From: Nocardia terrae
GTDB lineage: Bacteria; Actinomycetota; Actinomycetes; Mycobacteriales; Mycobacteriaceae
Assembly: GCF_009760405.1 (NCBI RefSeq)
Contig: NZ_WRPP01000001.1
Location: 1,364,001 to 1,428,000 of the forward strand
Direction: 5' to 3'
Length of the DNA: 64,000 nucleotides
Positions 7,404 to 15,887 of the stretch are shown piece by piece. A program made the translations under genes and the position numbers. The notes beneath the pieces are model-generated. The model saw nothing but the letters and a program-made list of their open reading frames with translations. It was not told the DNA's origin and did no database searches. Position 1 is the stretch's first letter. Each line of letters begins with the position of its first letter.

Positions 7404-8579
7404 ATGGGGAGTTCCAGCGGTGCGGTGCGCCGTGTGCAGAGATTCCGGGGACCGCTGGCGATCGTGCTCGGACTGCTGGTCGCGGTCGTGGTAGCGGCCC
7501 TGGTGCCGAGCTGGTGGTGTGGGCGCGATGCCGACGCGTGGTTCTACGGTGACGCCGCACGCGTGCGCGGTCTCGCCGAGGAACTGGTGGCCTTCGAAGC
7601 CGAGGACGATCACCGGCGCGCCAGCGGCGCGAGCGGCGTGCTCGACGGAATGTACGGACTGCTCGCACACCAGATGACCGCGCAGGGGCTCGCGCAAGTC
7701 GTGCTGGCCCACCCCGATTGGCGAGATCGCTACGCCCCCATCGCGACTCGCGCGGCGGCCAAGACCCTGCGCCCCGAACTCCGCGAGGCGTTCACCGCGG
7801 CCTGGCATGGCGAGGACGGGCTCACCGTCCTCGACGGCCCGCACGGGCACGCCTATCTCTCCTACCCGGCGCTCGCGCTCGGGATGGCGCGGCTGGTCGA
7901 CCCGGCGTTCCCCGCCCAGCTCGCCGCCCAGCAGGACGCCCTGGTCGCCTCCTACGAGCGGCGACTGCTCGCCTCCCCGACCGCGCTGCTGGAAACCCTT
8001 CCGGGCGAGGCCTATCCGACCGATGTGGCCGCCGTCGCCGCCGCGATCGCGGTGCACGGCCGCGCGACCGGCGCCGATCACTCCGCGGTGCTCGCGCACT
8101 GGGCGCGGCAGGTGCGCGCGGGGCAGATCGATCGGGCCACCGGACTGGTGTGGCAGCGCGTGGGCGTCGACGGGCGGGCACACGACGCCCCGCGCGCCTC
8201 GGGCACCGGACTGGCCGCCTACTTCGCTGGATTCGCCGACCGCGGCATCGCCCGCGAACTGGCGTCCGGATTCTTCCGCCAGGAGCGAAACATCTTCGGG
8301 TTCAGCGCGATTCACGAGTACGGCAAGGGCTACGACGGCGCGGGCGACATCGACAGCGGCCCGGTCGTACTCGGCATCTCGGTCTCGGCGACCGCCTTCG
8401 CGCTGGCCCCGGCCCGCGCCTTCGGCCGCCGCGACATCTTCACCCGCGTGTACCGCACCGTCGACCTCACCGGCTCGCCACTGCGCAGCGGGAACCGCGT
8501 GCGCTTCGCGAACGGGGGAGCGATCGGCAATGCCCTGCTGCTCGCGTTCCTCACCTCGGGCCCGGAGTTGGCGCGATGA
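7404..8579 (+). CDS. Membrane-anchored hypothetical protein, large extracytoplasmic domain
   Basis: A 391-residue protein with one N-terminal membrane anchor (IVLGLLVAVVVAALVPSWW, about residues 20-38) and a long, mainly helical domain outside. Conserved-looking spots include DGMYGLLAHQMTAQGL, HGHAYLSYPALALG and a C-terminal DSGPVVLGISVSATAF. The alternating helices with Gly/aromatic turns resemble alpha/alpha-barrel enzymes, but that is inference. The ATG has a TAGGTT hexamer ending 6 nt before it, so the transcript is probably leaderless. The stop overlaps the next gene by 4 nt, so the two are co-translated. Function unknown. Confidence 0.8.
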   Translation: MGSSSGAVRRVQRFRGPLAIVLGLLVAVVVAALVPSWWCGRDADAWFYGDAARVRGLAEELVAFEAEDDHRRASGASGVLDGMYGLLAHQMTAQGLAQVVLAHPDWRDRYAPIATRAAAKTLRPELREAFTAAWHGEDGLTVLDGPHGHAYLSYPALALGMARLVDPAFPAQLAAQQDALVASYERRLLASPTALLETLPGEAYPTDVAAVAAAIAVHGRATGADHSAVLAHWARQVRAGQIDRATGLVWQRVGVDGRAHDAPRASGTGLAAYFAGFADRGIARELASGFFRQERNIFGFSAIHEYGKGYDGAGDIDSGPVVLGISVSATAFALAPARAFGRRDIFTRVYRTVDLTGSPLRSGNRVRFANGGAIGNALLLAFLTSGPELAR

Positions 8580-8926
8580 GACTGCTCCGGACCCCGCGAG
8601 TGCTCGCCGCCCGGCGGCTGTTGCGCATCCCGCTGATCCTGACCGTGCTGTACTTCGCCTTCCGCCTGATTCTGGCGGCACTGTCGGACCGGCACGGCTT
8701 CGGTTCCCCCGACGGCGTGAGCCTCGAATACCTGATCGTCGCCTTCGTCGTGATCGCGCTGCGCGTCGTGCTGCTGGCCCTCGTCCCCGGCTACCTCGCC
8801 TACCGCGCCGTGGCCTGGGCCATCAACCACGCACTGCGCGAGGACGATTCGTCGGAACCGCTCGAGTCCGATCTCAACTCGGCTGCCGCAACGGCAGTCC
8901 CGCCGCCCGATACACCGCATCGATGA
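8576..8926 (+). CDS. Small two-helix membrane protein
   Basis: A 116-residue product whose ATG overlaps the preceding stop (ATGA). It has a basic N-terminus, two hydrophobic segments (ILTVLYFAFRLILAAL and LIVAFVVIALRVVLLALVPG) and an acidic/Pro-rich C-terminal tail. It is likely the membrane partner of the preceding anchored protein, judged only from coupling and topology. The last 53 nt overlap the 3' end of the convergent oxidoreductase gene, so both proteins have tails encoded by the same DNA. Confidence 0.72.
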   Translation: MRLLRTPRVLAARRLLRIPLILTVLYFAFRLILAALSDRHGFGSPDGVSLEYLIVAFVVIALRVVLLALVPGYLAYRAVAWAINHALREDDSSEPLESDLNSAAATAVPPPDTPHR

Positions 8927-9875
8927 CGCTCATGTTCGCGACCGCCTCATCGGGCGTGGTGAGGACCGGCTCGCCCCGCAGCACCGCGCCCGCGAAGGCG
9001 TCCAGCTGATAGTCGTAGGAGGCGCGACGGCCGAAAGTCCGCAGGCGACGCCCGGATTCGGTGCGCATCGCGAGCACGTGCCCCAGCTGCGGCACCACCG
9101 GATTCAGGATCCGCAGCCGCCCGCGCTCCCCGACGACCGTGGCCGCGATGCGCACCAGATCCGACGACCACATCGAACACCGGATCCGCCCGGTGTGCCC
9201 GGACGGGAACCGCAACTCCGCCGACATGGCCCGGTCGATCCGCGGATCGCGCAGCTTGGCCTGCGCCGCAACGACTTCGGGCTCCTCACCGCCGAAGGTG
9301 CGCGCCATGTGCACGGCGTAGCAGCCCGCGTCCATGAGCGCCCCGCCCGCCAGCCCGTAGTCGTAGCGGATATCGGTGAACTTCGGCAGCGGAAAGCACA
9401 GTGCGGTCTCCACCCGCACCAGCTTGCCCAATTCCCCTGCGGCGATGATCTTCTCGACCGCACGCGTGAGCGGGTGATAGCGGTAATGGAACGCCTCCAT
9501 CACCACCCGATCGGATTCGCCTGCCAGCGTGGCGATCTGCTGCGCCTCCTCGGCATCGGCGGTGAAGGGCTTCTCGCACAGCACGTGCTTGCCCGCCGCC
9601 ACCGCGGCCCGGATCCAGCGCCCGTGCAGGCCGTTCGGCAGCGGTATGTAGACCGCGTCGAGATCGGGCGCCGCGACCAGCGCCTCGTAACTGTCGTACA
9701 CCTGCCCGATGCCGTGTTTACGCGCGAACTCCTCGGCCCGTCCGCGATCCCGGGCCGCGACCGCCGCGACTTCGACCTCCGGGTTGCGGCCGGCCGGTCC
9801 GACCAGCGCCGTCGGCGCGATGGCGGCCGCACCCAGGATTCCGATGCGAAGCCGGGCGTGCGTATCGTCGTTCAT
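8874..9875 (-). CDS. Gfo/Idh/MocA family oxidoreductase
   Basis: A 333-residue protein. The N-terminal Rossmann fold opens RIGILGAAAIAPTALVG (GxGxxA-like). The family's catalytic EKP is present in HVLCEKPFTADAEEA, and YRYHPLTRAVEKII follows in the second domain. LAGGALMDAGCYAVHMAR is the conserved GG-x-D-x-G-x-Y/H segment near the active site. Members oxidise or reduce sugars and related polyols with NAD(P). The closest general type is the dehydrogenase set near 1,5-anhydrofructose/trans-dihydrodiol enzymes, but the substrate cannot be read here. The 3' end overlaps a convergent membrane-protein gene by 53 nt. Confidence 0.92.
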   Translation of the reverse strand: MNDDTHARLRIGILGAAAIAPTALVGPAGRNPEVEVAAVAARDRGRAEEFARKHGIGQVYDSYEALVAAPDLDAVYIPLPNGLHGRWIRAAVAAGKHVLCEKPFTADAEEAQQIATLAGESDRVVMEAFHYRYHPLTRAVEKIIAAGELGKLVRVETALCFPLPKFTDIRYDYGLAGGALMDAGCYAVHMARTFGGEEPEVVAAQAKLRDPRIDRAMSAELRFPSGHTGRIRCSMWSSDLVRIAATVVGERGRLRILNPVVPQLGHVLAMRTESGRRLRTFGRRASYDYQLDAFAGAVLRGEPVLTTPDEAVANMSVIDAVYRAAGLPLRQPS

Positions 9876-9930
9876 CGGCCGACACTAACAGCCCCCGGCC
9901 GCTGTTGAATGCTGTTGGTTCGCACCAGGT

Positions 9931-10191
9931 TCAGCGGTGGTGTTCCTTCTCGCTCGAGGCGCGGAAGCGCTGGTGCTCGACGGCGATCCAGGCGAATCCG
10001 GTGGCCAGGCTGACCACGGTCGCGAGCACACCGAGCAGGCGCAGGCTGATACCGGCGTCGTTGTCGCCCATGGTCCACGCGAGCAGTGCGACACCGAGCA
10101 GCAGGAGCAGCGGCCCCGGCCAATCGACGCCGTCGAGAATCGTTTCGGGTGCTTCGGATTGGGTGACGGGAAGGGCGCGGCTGTCGGGCAT
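9931..10191 (-). CDS. Small two-helix membrane protein
   Basis: An 86-residue protein with a short acidic N-terminus, two hydrophobic helices (GPLLLLLGVALLAWTMG and LLGVLATVVSLATGFAWIAV) and a polar His-rich tail ending EKEHHR. A GGGAG ribosome-binding site precedes the ATG at 10191. It lies divergent to the GT87 gene with 159 nt between. No known family is certain; many actinobacteria carry such short double-helix proteins of unknown role. Confidence 0.75.
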   Translation of the reverse strand: MPDSRALPVTQSEAPETILDGVDWPGPLLLLLGVALLAWTMGDNDAGISLRLLGVLATVVSLATGFAWIAVEHQRFRASSEKEHHR

Positions 10192-10350
10192 CGTGAATCT
10201 CCCTCGGCTCTGTCATGGCGGCTCCCGATTCCGGAGTACCCGGGTGTGGCTGGAGGGAAACGAGGCGACCGGTGTGGTCGCCCGGCTCAGAATCGATGTG
10301 TCGCACCGCCATTACGTTGCGCGGCGGGAGGCGTTGGCTATCGTGGTCGA

Positions 10351-11784
10351 ATGGTTGTGGGGGCTAATGAAAGTTCGCGGACGGTCGCCACCGGTGAACA
10401 GGGCGATATCGACCGCGATGCGGTGCTGCCCGGAGAACGTTCGGTCACCGACCGCATGCTGGTCGTGGGCGTCATCCTCGCCGTCGCCGCGGTGCTGTGG
10501 CACGTGTACGCGATTCCGATCGACAATCCCTTCTACGGGCTTTTCGCCAACGGCCTCGACCTGGAGGTCTATCGCGCGGGCGGCGCGGTCTTCCGTGACC
10601 GGACCGGTCTCTACGACGGACCCGTCGTGTTCGGCATGGAGTTCACCTATACCCCGTTCGCGGCCCTGGTCTTCGTTCCGCTCACCGTGATCACCCTGGT
10701 GCACGCCAAACTCCTGTGGGCGCTGGCGACCATGCTGGCGCTGGTCCTGCTCGCCGGGCGCTGCCTGCTGCTCCTGAACTACCGGAACACGCTGCGCACC
10801 TGGTCATTCGCGCTGCTGGCGGCCGTGATCTGCAGTGTGCTCGAACCGGTGCGGACCACCCTCTGGCTCGGGCAGATCAATGTCTTCCTGATCCTGCTGA
10901 TCATCTGGGATCTCACCCGCCCGCCCTCGGCGCGACTGCGCGGCGTGGGTGTCGGCATCGCCGCCGGGATCAAGCTGACGCCCGCCCTGTTCCTGGTCTA
11001 TCTCGCCTGCACCCGGCAGTGGCGCGGCCTGGGCGTCGCCACGGGAACCTTCGCGGCGACCATCGGACTCGGTTTCCTGCTGCGCCCCGACGACGCCTAC
11101 TCGTATTGGCGTGGGCAGGTCACCTCCGCCGGTCGGGTCGGAGCCGTCGACTCCCCGGGCAACCAGTCCGTCAACGGCCTGCTCGCGCAGCTACTGCGGT
11201 TCTTCGACGTCGGGCGATACAGCTCCGATGCGGCCGGCTGGACGATCTACCAGCCGCCCACCTGGATGTGGCTGCTGGCCCTGATCCCGGTCCTCGCCCT
11301 CGGGCTCACCGCCGCGGTCCTGGCCCATCGAGCCGGCCGGGAGCTGCTCGCGGTCACGCTCGTCGGCATGACCTCGGCGTGCGCTTCGCCCTTCTCCTGG
11401 GGTCACCACTGGGTGTGGTTGATGCCGTTGGCGATTCTGGCCTGGCAGTACGCGCGCGAGGCCGAGAACCGCTGGGCGTGGCTCGCCCCGGCCGGGGTCT
11501 TCCTCATCGGCTTCAGCTGGTGGTGGACCTTCACCGACCGCCCGCCCATGGAGAACTCGCCGCACCCGATCGGCATCGGGCTGTTCATGATGCCGCGACC
11601 CGACAATTCGGTGTGGTTCGCCTACGTCACGGTGCCGATCTACGCGGGCTGCTTCGTGCTGGTGCAGCTGGTGACGAGCGCTGTGGTCATCAGGCGATAC
11701 TGTGGCCCGGTACGAATTCCTCCGCGAAAGGCTCAACCATGTCGATTGCCGCTGACAAGGTCGTTTCCATCGAATACACCTTGA
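10351..11784 (+). CDS. GT87-family polyprenol-phosphate mannosyltransferase-like membrane protein
   Basis: A 477-residue polytopic protein with about ten hydrophobic segments. The first periplasmic loop carries GLDLEVYRAGGAVFRDRTGLY, with the aspartate expected of GT-C enzymes, then FTYTPFAALVFVPL. LEPVRTTLWLGQINVFL and VGIAAGIKLTPALFLVYL are family hallmarks of DUF2029/GT87. Such enzymes use polyprenyl-phosphomannose on the outer face of the membrane to elongate phosphatidylinositol mannosides, lipomannan or arabinomannan. The acceptor is unknown. ATG 10351 follows a TATCGT hexamer by 6 nt (leaderless pattern). The last 46 nt overlap the start of the FKBP gene in another frame. Confidence 0.88.
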   Translation: MVVGANESSRTVATGEQGDIDRDAVLPGERSVTDRMLVVGVILAVAAVLWHVYAIPIDNPFYGLFANGLDLEVYRAGGAVFRDRTGLYDGPVVFGMEFTYTPFAALVFVPLTVITLVHAKLLWALATMLALVLLAGRCLLLLNYRNTLRTWSFALLAAVICSVLEPVRTTLWLGQINVFLILLIIWDLTRPPSARLRGVGVGIAAGIKLTPALFLVYLACTRQWRGLGVATGTFAATIGLGFLLRPDDAYSYWRGQVTSAGRVGAVDSPGNQSVNGLLAQLLRFFDVGRYSSDAAGWTIYQPPTWMWLLALIPVLALGLTAAVLAHRAGRELLAVTLVGMTSACASPFSWGHHWVWLMPLAILAWQYAREAENRWAWLAPAGVFLIGFSWWWTFTDRPPMENSPHPIGIGLFMMPRPDNSVWFAYVTVPIYAGCFVLVQLVTSAVVIRRYCGPVRIPPRKAQPCRLPLTRSFPSNTP

Positions 11785-12224
11785 CCGACGACGACGGCGA
11801 GGTGCTGGACACGTCCGTCGGCGACGCGCCGCTGGTCTACCTGCACGGCGCGGAGAACATCGTCGCCGGGCTCGAGCAGGCGCTGGAGGGCAAGAGCGCC
11901 GGGGACGAGATCGAGGTCGTCGTCGAGCCCGAGGACGGGTACGGCGAGTACCTGGCCGAACTGGTCAGCACCGTCGACCGCGACGCCTTCGAGGGTGTCG
12001 ACGAGCTCGAGGTCGGCATGGAATTCCAGGCCGAGGCGCCCGACGGCGAGACCCAGATCGTCACCGTCGCCGCCGTCGACGGCAACGAGGTCACCATCGA
12101 CGCCAACCACCCGCTGGCCGGCCTGCGCCTCAACTTCAAGGTCAAGGTCATCGACATTCGCGACGCCACCGAAGACGAGCTCGCCCACGGCCACCCGCAC
12201 GGCGACGACGACCACGAGCACTGA
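11739..12224 (+). CDS. SlyD-like FKBP-type peptidyl-prolyl isomerase
   Basis: A 161-residue cytoplasmic protein. The FKBP core is split by an insert-in-flap domain. Strand and flap motifs VSIEYTLTDDDGEVLDTS, PLVYLHGAENIVAGLEQALE and VEPEDGYGEY match SlyD. The chaperone-like insert runs from about residue 70 to 120, and NHPLAGLRLNFKVKV closes the fold. The tail HGHPHGDDDHEH is His/Asp-rich and could bind Ni or Zn as in SlyD. It catalyses prolyl cis-trans isomerisation and may act in protein folding or metal handling. It begins inside the GT87 gene, so translational coupling is possible. Confidence 0.93.
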   Translation: MSIAADKVVSIEYTLTDDDGEVLDTSVGDAPLVYLHGAENIVAGLEQALEGKSAGDEIEVVVEPEDGYGEYLAELVSTVDRDAFEGVDELEVGMEFQAEAPDGETQIVTVAAVDGNEVTIDANHPLAGLRLNFKVKVIDIRDATEDELAHGHPHGDDDHEH

Positions 12225-12250
12225 GCTGACTCACCCCATATAGAGGTGTC

Positions 12251-12682
12251 TCACTCCGAGTAGGCCCAGCCTCGAATCGCCTCCACCTCGATCCGGATCA
12301 CCGGACCGGTCGGGGGTACGGCTCGATACTGCGGATACTTGGCGGTGAGCCAGCCCAGGGGGTCGGCGAGAGCCGGTGCGGCGGTGAGGATTTCCGCTGT
12401 GCCGTCCAGGCGTGTCCACCACAGCCGGGTCCAGTCGTCGTCGTAGTGGTCGGCGAGCACCGAGACCCGCGGGTTCGACGCGATATTGCGGAGTCGGCGC
12501 AGATCAGTGGTGGATTTGGGCTTGTGGTCGATGGCGATGACCACGAGAAGCGGTGCGTCGGTGGGGGAGACGGCGAAGGTGACGGGCACCAGATGCGGCT
12601 GCCCGGTGGTGTCGGCGGTGCCGAGGCGGGCGACCCGCGCGGCACGAAACCTCGACAGAGCGGTGGCTGCGTCCGTTCGCAC
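12251..12682 (-). CDS. PPOX-class F420-dependent enzyme, Rv0121-type
   Basis: A 143-residue split-barrel flavin/deazaflavin protein. ARVARLGTADTTGQPHLVPV is the first strand pair, AIDHKPKSTTDLRRLRNI the cofactor-phosphate region, and VSVLADHYDDDWTRLWWTRL the strongly conserved mid-region of the Rv0121 subfamily, ending with KYPQYRAVPPTGPVI. Family members use F420, though the substrates are unknown. The start was set at GTG 12682 because homology begins there and TAGCGT ends 7 nt before it; longer frames upstream are arginine-rich noise. It lies downstream of the asparaginase on the same strand, 67 nt away. Confidence 0.9.
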   Translation of the reverse strand: MRTDAATALSRFRAARVARLGTADTTGQPHLVPVTFAVSPTDAPLLVVIAIDHKPKSTTDLRRLRNIASNPRVSVLADHYDDDWTRLWWTRLDGTAEILTAAPALADPLGWLTAKYPQYRAVPPTGPVIRIEVEAIRGWAYSE

Positions 12683-12749
12683 GCCATGAACGCTAGACCG
12701 CCGGTGACCGCGGGGCGCCGGCGGTCGAGTCCGCAGAGCTCGGGATCGC

Positions 12750-13910
12750 TCAGCAGTCGGCGAAGTCCTGCTGGACCTTGGCCGGGTCGGTGATGCCGTT
12801 CGCCAGCAACAACTGCACCAGAACACGGGACTTGGCCGGGTTCAGATACATGGCGGAGACGGTGCCCAGGTCGTCGTCGTTGAGTTCGGCATTGCGCACC
12901 ACCGAGCCGGAACCGACGCGGCTGGAACGGACCACGACCACACCGCTCTTCGCGGCCTTGCTCAGCGCGTCCACCACGGCCTTCGAGGTATTGCCGTCGC
13001 CGACCCCGGCCAGCACCAGGCCCTTCGCGCCGTGGCCGAGCGCGTCGTTGACCTGGTCGGCGTTCATGCCCGCGTGCGAGTAGATGATGTCCACACGTGG
13101 CAGTGGTGTGCTGCCCGGCACCGGGAAGGTCAGCCGCGGCTGTTTGGGCAGCGGGGCCGTGAAGGTCACCGCGGCGGCGTCGACATGGCCGATCGGGCCG
13201 GAATTGGGTGAGACGAAGGTCTGCACGCTGGTGGTGTTGGTCTTGGTCACGTCGCTCGCGCCGTGAATGGTGTCGTTGAGCACGACCATGGTGCCGCGTC
13301 CAGCCGCCGCGGGGGAGGCCGCGACCTGAACGGCCGAGCGCAAATTGGCGGGCCCGTCGGCGCTCAACGCGGTGGAGGGACGCATCGAGCCGACCAGCAC
13401 GACGGGCTTGTCGCTGGCCACGACATGATCCAGGAAGAACGCCGTCTCCTCGATGGTGTCGGTGCCGTGGGTGACCACCACGCCGTCGACCTCGTTCCGG
13501 GCGAACAGCTGGTTGATCCGGTCGGCCAGTTTCACCCAGACGTCGTCGTTCATGTCCTGGCTGCCGATATTGGAGATCTGCTCGGCGCTCAGCTTGGCGA
13601 TCTTGTCGATGCCGGGAACCGCGTCGATCAGATCCTTTGCCGTGGCCTCGCCCGCGGTGTAGCCGACCGCCGAATTGGCATTGGCCTTGCCCGCGATGGT
13701 GCCGCCGGTGGCCAGAATCGCGATGCGCGGCTGGGTGCCGGGGGCCGGGGCCGCGGCGTCGTCGGTCTTGCCCGGGGCCGCCTGGGCGGAGGTCGCGGAC
13801 GGGGTCGAGGCGCTGTTGGCGGAATCGCCGGAATTGCCACCGCATCCGGTGACCACGAGCGCCGCGCCGACCACGAGACCGGCGAGACGAAGAACGGATT
13901 TCCGCGGCAT
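12750..13910 (-). CDS. Lipoprotein type II L-asparaginase
   Basis: A 386-residue asparaginase. The N-terminus is a lipoprotein signal with lipobox VVTGCGG, so the enzyme should be tethered to the outer face of the membrane. A Ser/Ala/Pro linker follows. The two active-site motifs are intact: ILATGGTIAGKANANSAVG with the nucleophilic Thr, and VDGVVVTHGTDTIEETAFFL with the Thr-Asp pair. It would release ammonia and aspartate from external asparagine. The sequence ends QQDFADC. The upstream 77 nt separate it from a TetR gene on the same strand. Confidence 0.94.
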   Translation of the reverse strand: MPRKSVLRLAGLVVGAALVVTGCGGNSGDSANSASTPSATSAQAAPGKTDDAAAPAPGTQPRIAILATGGTIAGKANANSAVGYTAGEATAKDLIDAVPGIDKIAKLSAEQISNIGSQDMNDDVWVKLADRINQLFARNEVDGVVVTHGTDTIEETAFFLDHVVASDKPVVLVGSMRPSTALSADGPANLRSAVQVAASPAAAGRGTMVVLNDTIHGASDVTKTNTTSVQTFVSPNSGPIGHVDAAAVTFTAPLPKQPRLTFPVPGSTPLPRVDIIYSHAGMNADQVNDALGHGAKGLVLAGVGDGNTSKAVVDALSKAAKSGVVVVRSSRVGSGSVVRNAELNDDDLGTVSAMYLNPAKSRVLVQLLLANGITDPAKVQQDFADC

Positions 13911-13987
13911 TGCGATGTCCTTTCGGGTCCTGTCGGTAATCGATCCTTCCCGAAAAACGAAATGGCAGTGCAGAGGCAAATGTCCCG

Positions 13988-14578
13988 CTACCTGGAATGC
14001 AGGCCCTCCAACACGATACGCAGATTGCGCTGCCATTGGTCGGGCGCGGCCCGGAGGCCGATGGTGCTCTCGGCGGTGGCGACCCCGGCCAAAAGGAAAG
14101 CCACGTCCTCCCAACTGGTATCGGAGCGCATGGTGCCGTTTGTCTGTGCCCGGCCGACCAATTCGCGCAGTCGTTCGCGGATGTCCCCGAGGCATCGCTC
14201 CAGATCGCAGCTGCCCGCTCCGCCCAGGGCGTCGTTCACGCCACAGCTTTCTTTTCGCAAATTGACGTACGCGGTCGCGAATTCGATGAATCCCAGCCAG
14301 GGGTCGGGGTTCGCGAGAGCCCGGTCGGCGGCGGCGATGGCCTCGTCGAGTACCTCTTCCAGCACCGCCTGCAACAGCGCCTCGAGTGAGGGCACTCGCC
14401 GATAGAACGTCCCCTTGCCCACGCCCGCCCGCTGCGCGACCTCCTGGGCGGTGACGTGCACGCCGGTTTCGGCGACGGCCGAGCGCGCCGCGGTGACCAG
14501 CCGCTCGAGATTGCGGCGCGCGTCGGCGCGGGGAGTCGGCCCGGATTCGCGGGCGAGCAGGCGGTCGACGGCGGTCAT
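13988..14578 (-). CDS. TetR-family transcriptional repressor
   Basis: A 196-residue regulator. The helix-turn-helix lies at about residues 35-70 (VTAQEVAQRAGVGKGTFYRR), followed by a ligand domain with GFIEFATAYVNLRKESCGVN. It is divergent from a Gfo/Idh/MocA oxidoreductase with 104 nt between starts. That gap holds two inverted repeats sharing the core GGACT...AGTCC or GGAC...GTCC, good candidates for its own operators. It therefore probably represses itself and the neighbour. The ligand is unknown. Confidence 0.93.
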   Translation of the reverse strand: MTAVDRLLARESGPTPRADARRNLERLVTAARSAVAETGVHVTAQEVAQRAGVGKGTFYRRVPSLEALLQAVLEEVLDEAIAAADRALANPDPWLGFIEFATAYVNLRKESCGVNDALGGAGSCDLERCLGDIRERLRELVGRAQTNGTMRSDTSWEDVAFLLAGVATAESTIGLRAAPDQWQRNLRIVLEGLHSR

Positions 14579-14599
14579 GACCTGGACTCTAACAAAAGT

Positions 14600-14653
14600 G
14601 GACTTTCGGAGTCCGCTTGGCTAGCGTCAAAAACGGACCACGAGAGTCCGTTT
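14600..14653. promoter_or_regulatory. Two inverted repeats, likely TetR operators
   Basis: Site 1 is GGACT-ttcgg-AGTCC (14600-14614). Site 2 is the perfect AAACGGAC-N7-GTCCGTTT (14631-14653). Both share the GGAC/GTCC core and lie between the divergent TetR and oxidoreductase genes. Confidence 0.7.
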
Positions 14654-14682
14654 GTGAAAGATGCTGTGCGAAGGAGTGAACG

Positions 14683-15807
14683 ATGTCCGACACCATCCGC
14701 GTGGGAATCATCGGCGCGAGCCCCGACCGGGGCTGGGCCTCCCGCGCCCACATCCCGGCCCTGAGCGCCCTGCCGGACTTCGAACTCACCGCCGTCGGCA
14801 CCAGCCGCCGCGAGAGCGCCGATCGGGCGGCCCGCCTCTTCGGCGTCGACCACGCCTTCACCGACGCGCACGAGCTGGCGTCGCATCCGGAGGTCGATCT
14901 GGTCGTGATCACCGTGAAGGTCCCCGCCCACGCGGAACTGATCAGCGCCGCCCTGGCCGCGGGCAAGCACGTCTACTCCGAATGGCCGCTCACCCGAACG
15001 ACTTCCGAGGCCGAGGCCCTGGTCGCCGCGACGGCCTCCGCGCCCGGCCATCACGTCGTGGGCCTGCAGGCCCGCTTCGCCCCGGCGGTGCTGCGCGCGC
15101 GTCAGCTGCTCGCCGAAGGCCATGTGGGCGAGCCGGTTTCGGCCACCGTCTACTCCTCGCGCGGCAAGGGCGCGGGCGGCCGCATCCCGCAGTGGGCGGC
15201 CTACACCCTGGAGCGCGAGAACGCCGCCGGACTCCTGGAAGTCGCGGGCGGCCACACCCTCGACCCGCTGCAATTCCTGCTCGGCGACCTCACCGAACTC
15301 TCGGCCGACCTGGCCATCCGCAACCCTCACAACACCGTGATCGAAACGGGCGAGCGGGTGCGCGTCACCAGCCCGGACCATCTCCTGCTGAACGCCCGCG
15401 TAGGCGCGCTGCCGGTCTCTGCCCACCTCCACGACGCCAAACTCACCAACGCCCACACCCGCATCGAGATCTCCGGCACCGAGGGCGATCTGGTTCTCGC
15501 CAACGACACCGCCTCCGGGGCGCCCGGCCTGCACGCGGGCGGCATCCAGATGAGCGACCTGAACCTGCTGGCCTCCCGCGGCGCGGGCGGCGCCTGGCAG
15601 GACCTGACCCCCGCCGATCCGGAGCCGATCGCGAGCCTGCCGGTCGAATCCCGCAACGTCGCAAGGCTTTACGCCCGCCTCGCCGAGGACATTCGCACCG
15701 GCGAGCACACCGTCCCGTCCTTCGAAACCGGTCTGCGCATGCACCGCGTCCTCGACGCCATCCGCCGCAGCGCCGAATCCGGTGCCCGCGAACCCCTCCC
15801 GGCCTGA
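14683..15807 (+). CDS. Gfo/Idh/MocA family oxidoreductase
   Basis: A 374-residue protein with Rossmann opening RVGIIGASPDRGWASRAHIP. The usual EKP is replaced: the aligned segment is KHVYSEWPLTRTTSEAEALV, so the lysine of EKP is a tryptophan here, as in the Gal80-like subgroup. LLEVAGGHTLDPLQFLLGDL is the second-domain GGH-x-x-D motif. Gal80-type relatives can be sensors rather than enzymes, so activity is open. The ATG has GAAGGAG upstream. TetR control is likely from the divergent layout and the palindromes between. Confidence 0.92.
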   Translation: MSDTIRVGIIGASPDRGWASRAHIPALSALPDFELTAVGTSRRESADRAARLFGVDHAFTDAHELASHPEVDLVVITVKVPAHAELISAALAAGKHVYSEWPLTRTTSEAEALVAATASAPGHHVVGLQARFAPAVLRARQLLAEGHVGEPVSATVYSSRGKGAGGRIPQWAAYTLERENAAGLLEVAGGHTLDPLQFLLGDLTELSADLAIRNPHNTVIETGERVRVTSPDHLLLNARVGALPVSAHLHDAKLTNAHTRIEISGTEGDLVLANDTASGAPGLHAGGIQMSDLNLLASRGAGGAWQDLTPADPEPIASLPVESRNVARLYARLAEDIRTGEHTVPSFETGLRMHRVLDAIRRSAESGAREPLPA

Positions 15808-15840
15808 CCGGTATTCGACGACCTGACCGGCCTGCGACGA

Positions 15841-15875
15841 CGAAGCCCCGCCCGATCGGACCGGGCGGGGCTTCG
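15841..15875. terminator. Bidirectional terminator hairpin
   Basis: Perfect 14-bp inverted repeat CGAAGCCCCGCCCG / CGGGCGGGGCTTCG with a 7-nt loop between convergent genes (oxidoreductase and YciI). Confidence 0.8.
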
Positions 15876-15887
15876 AGGTGGCGGTGC

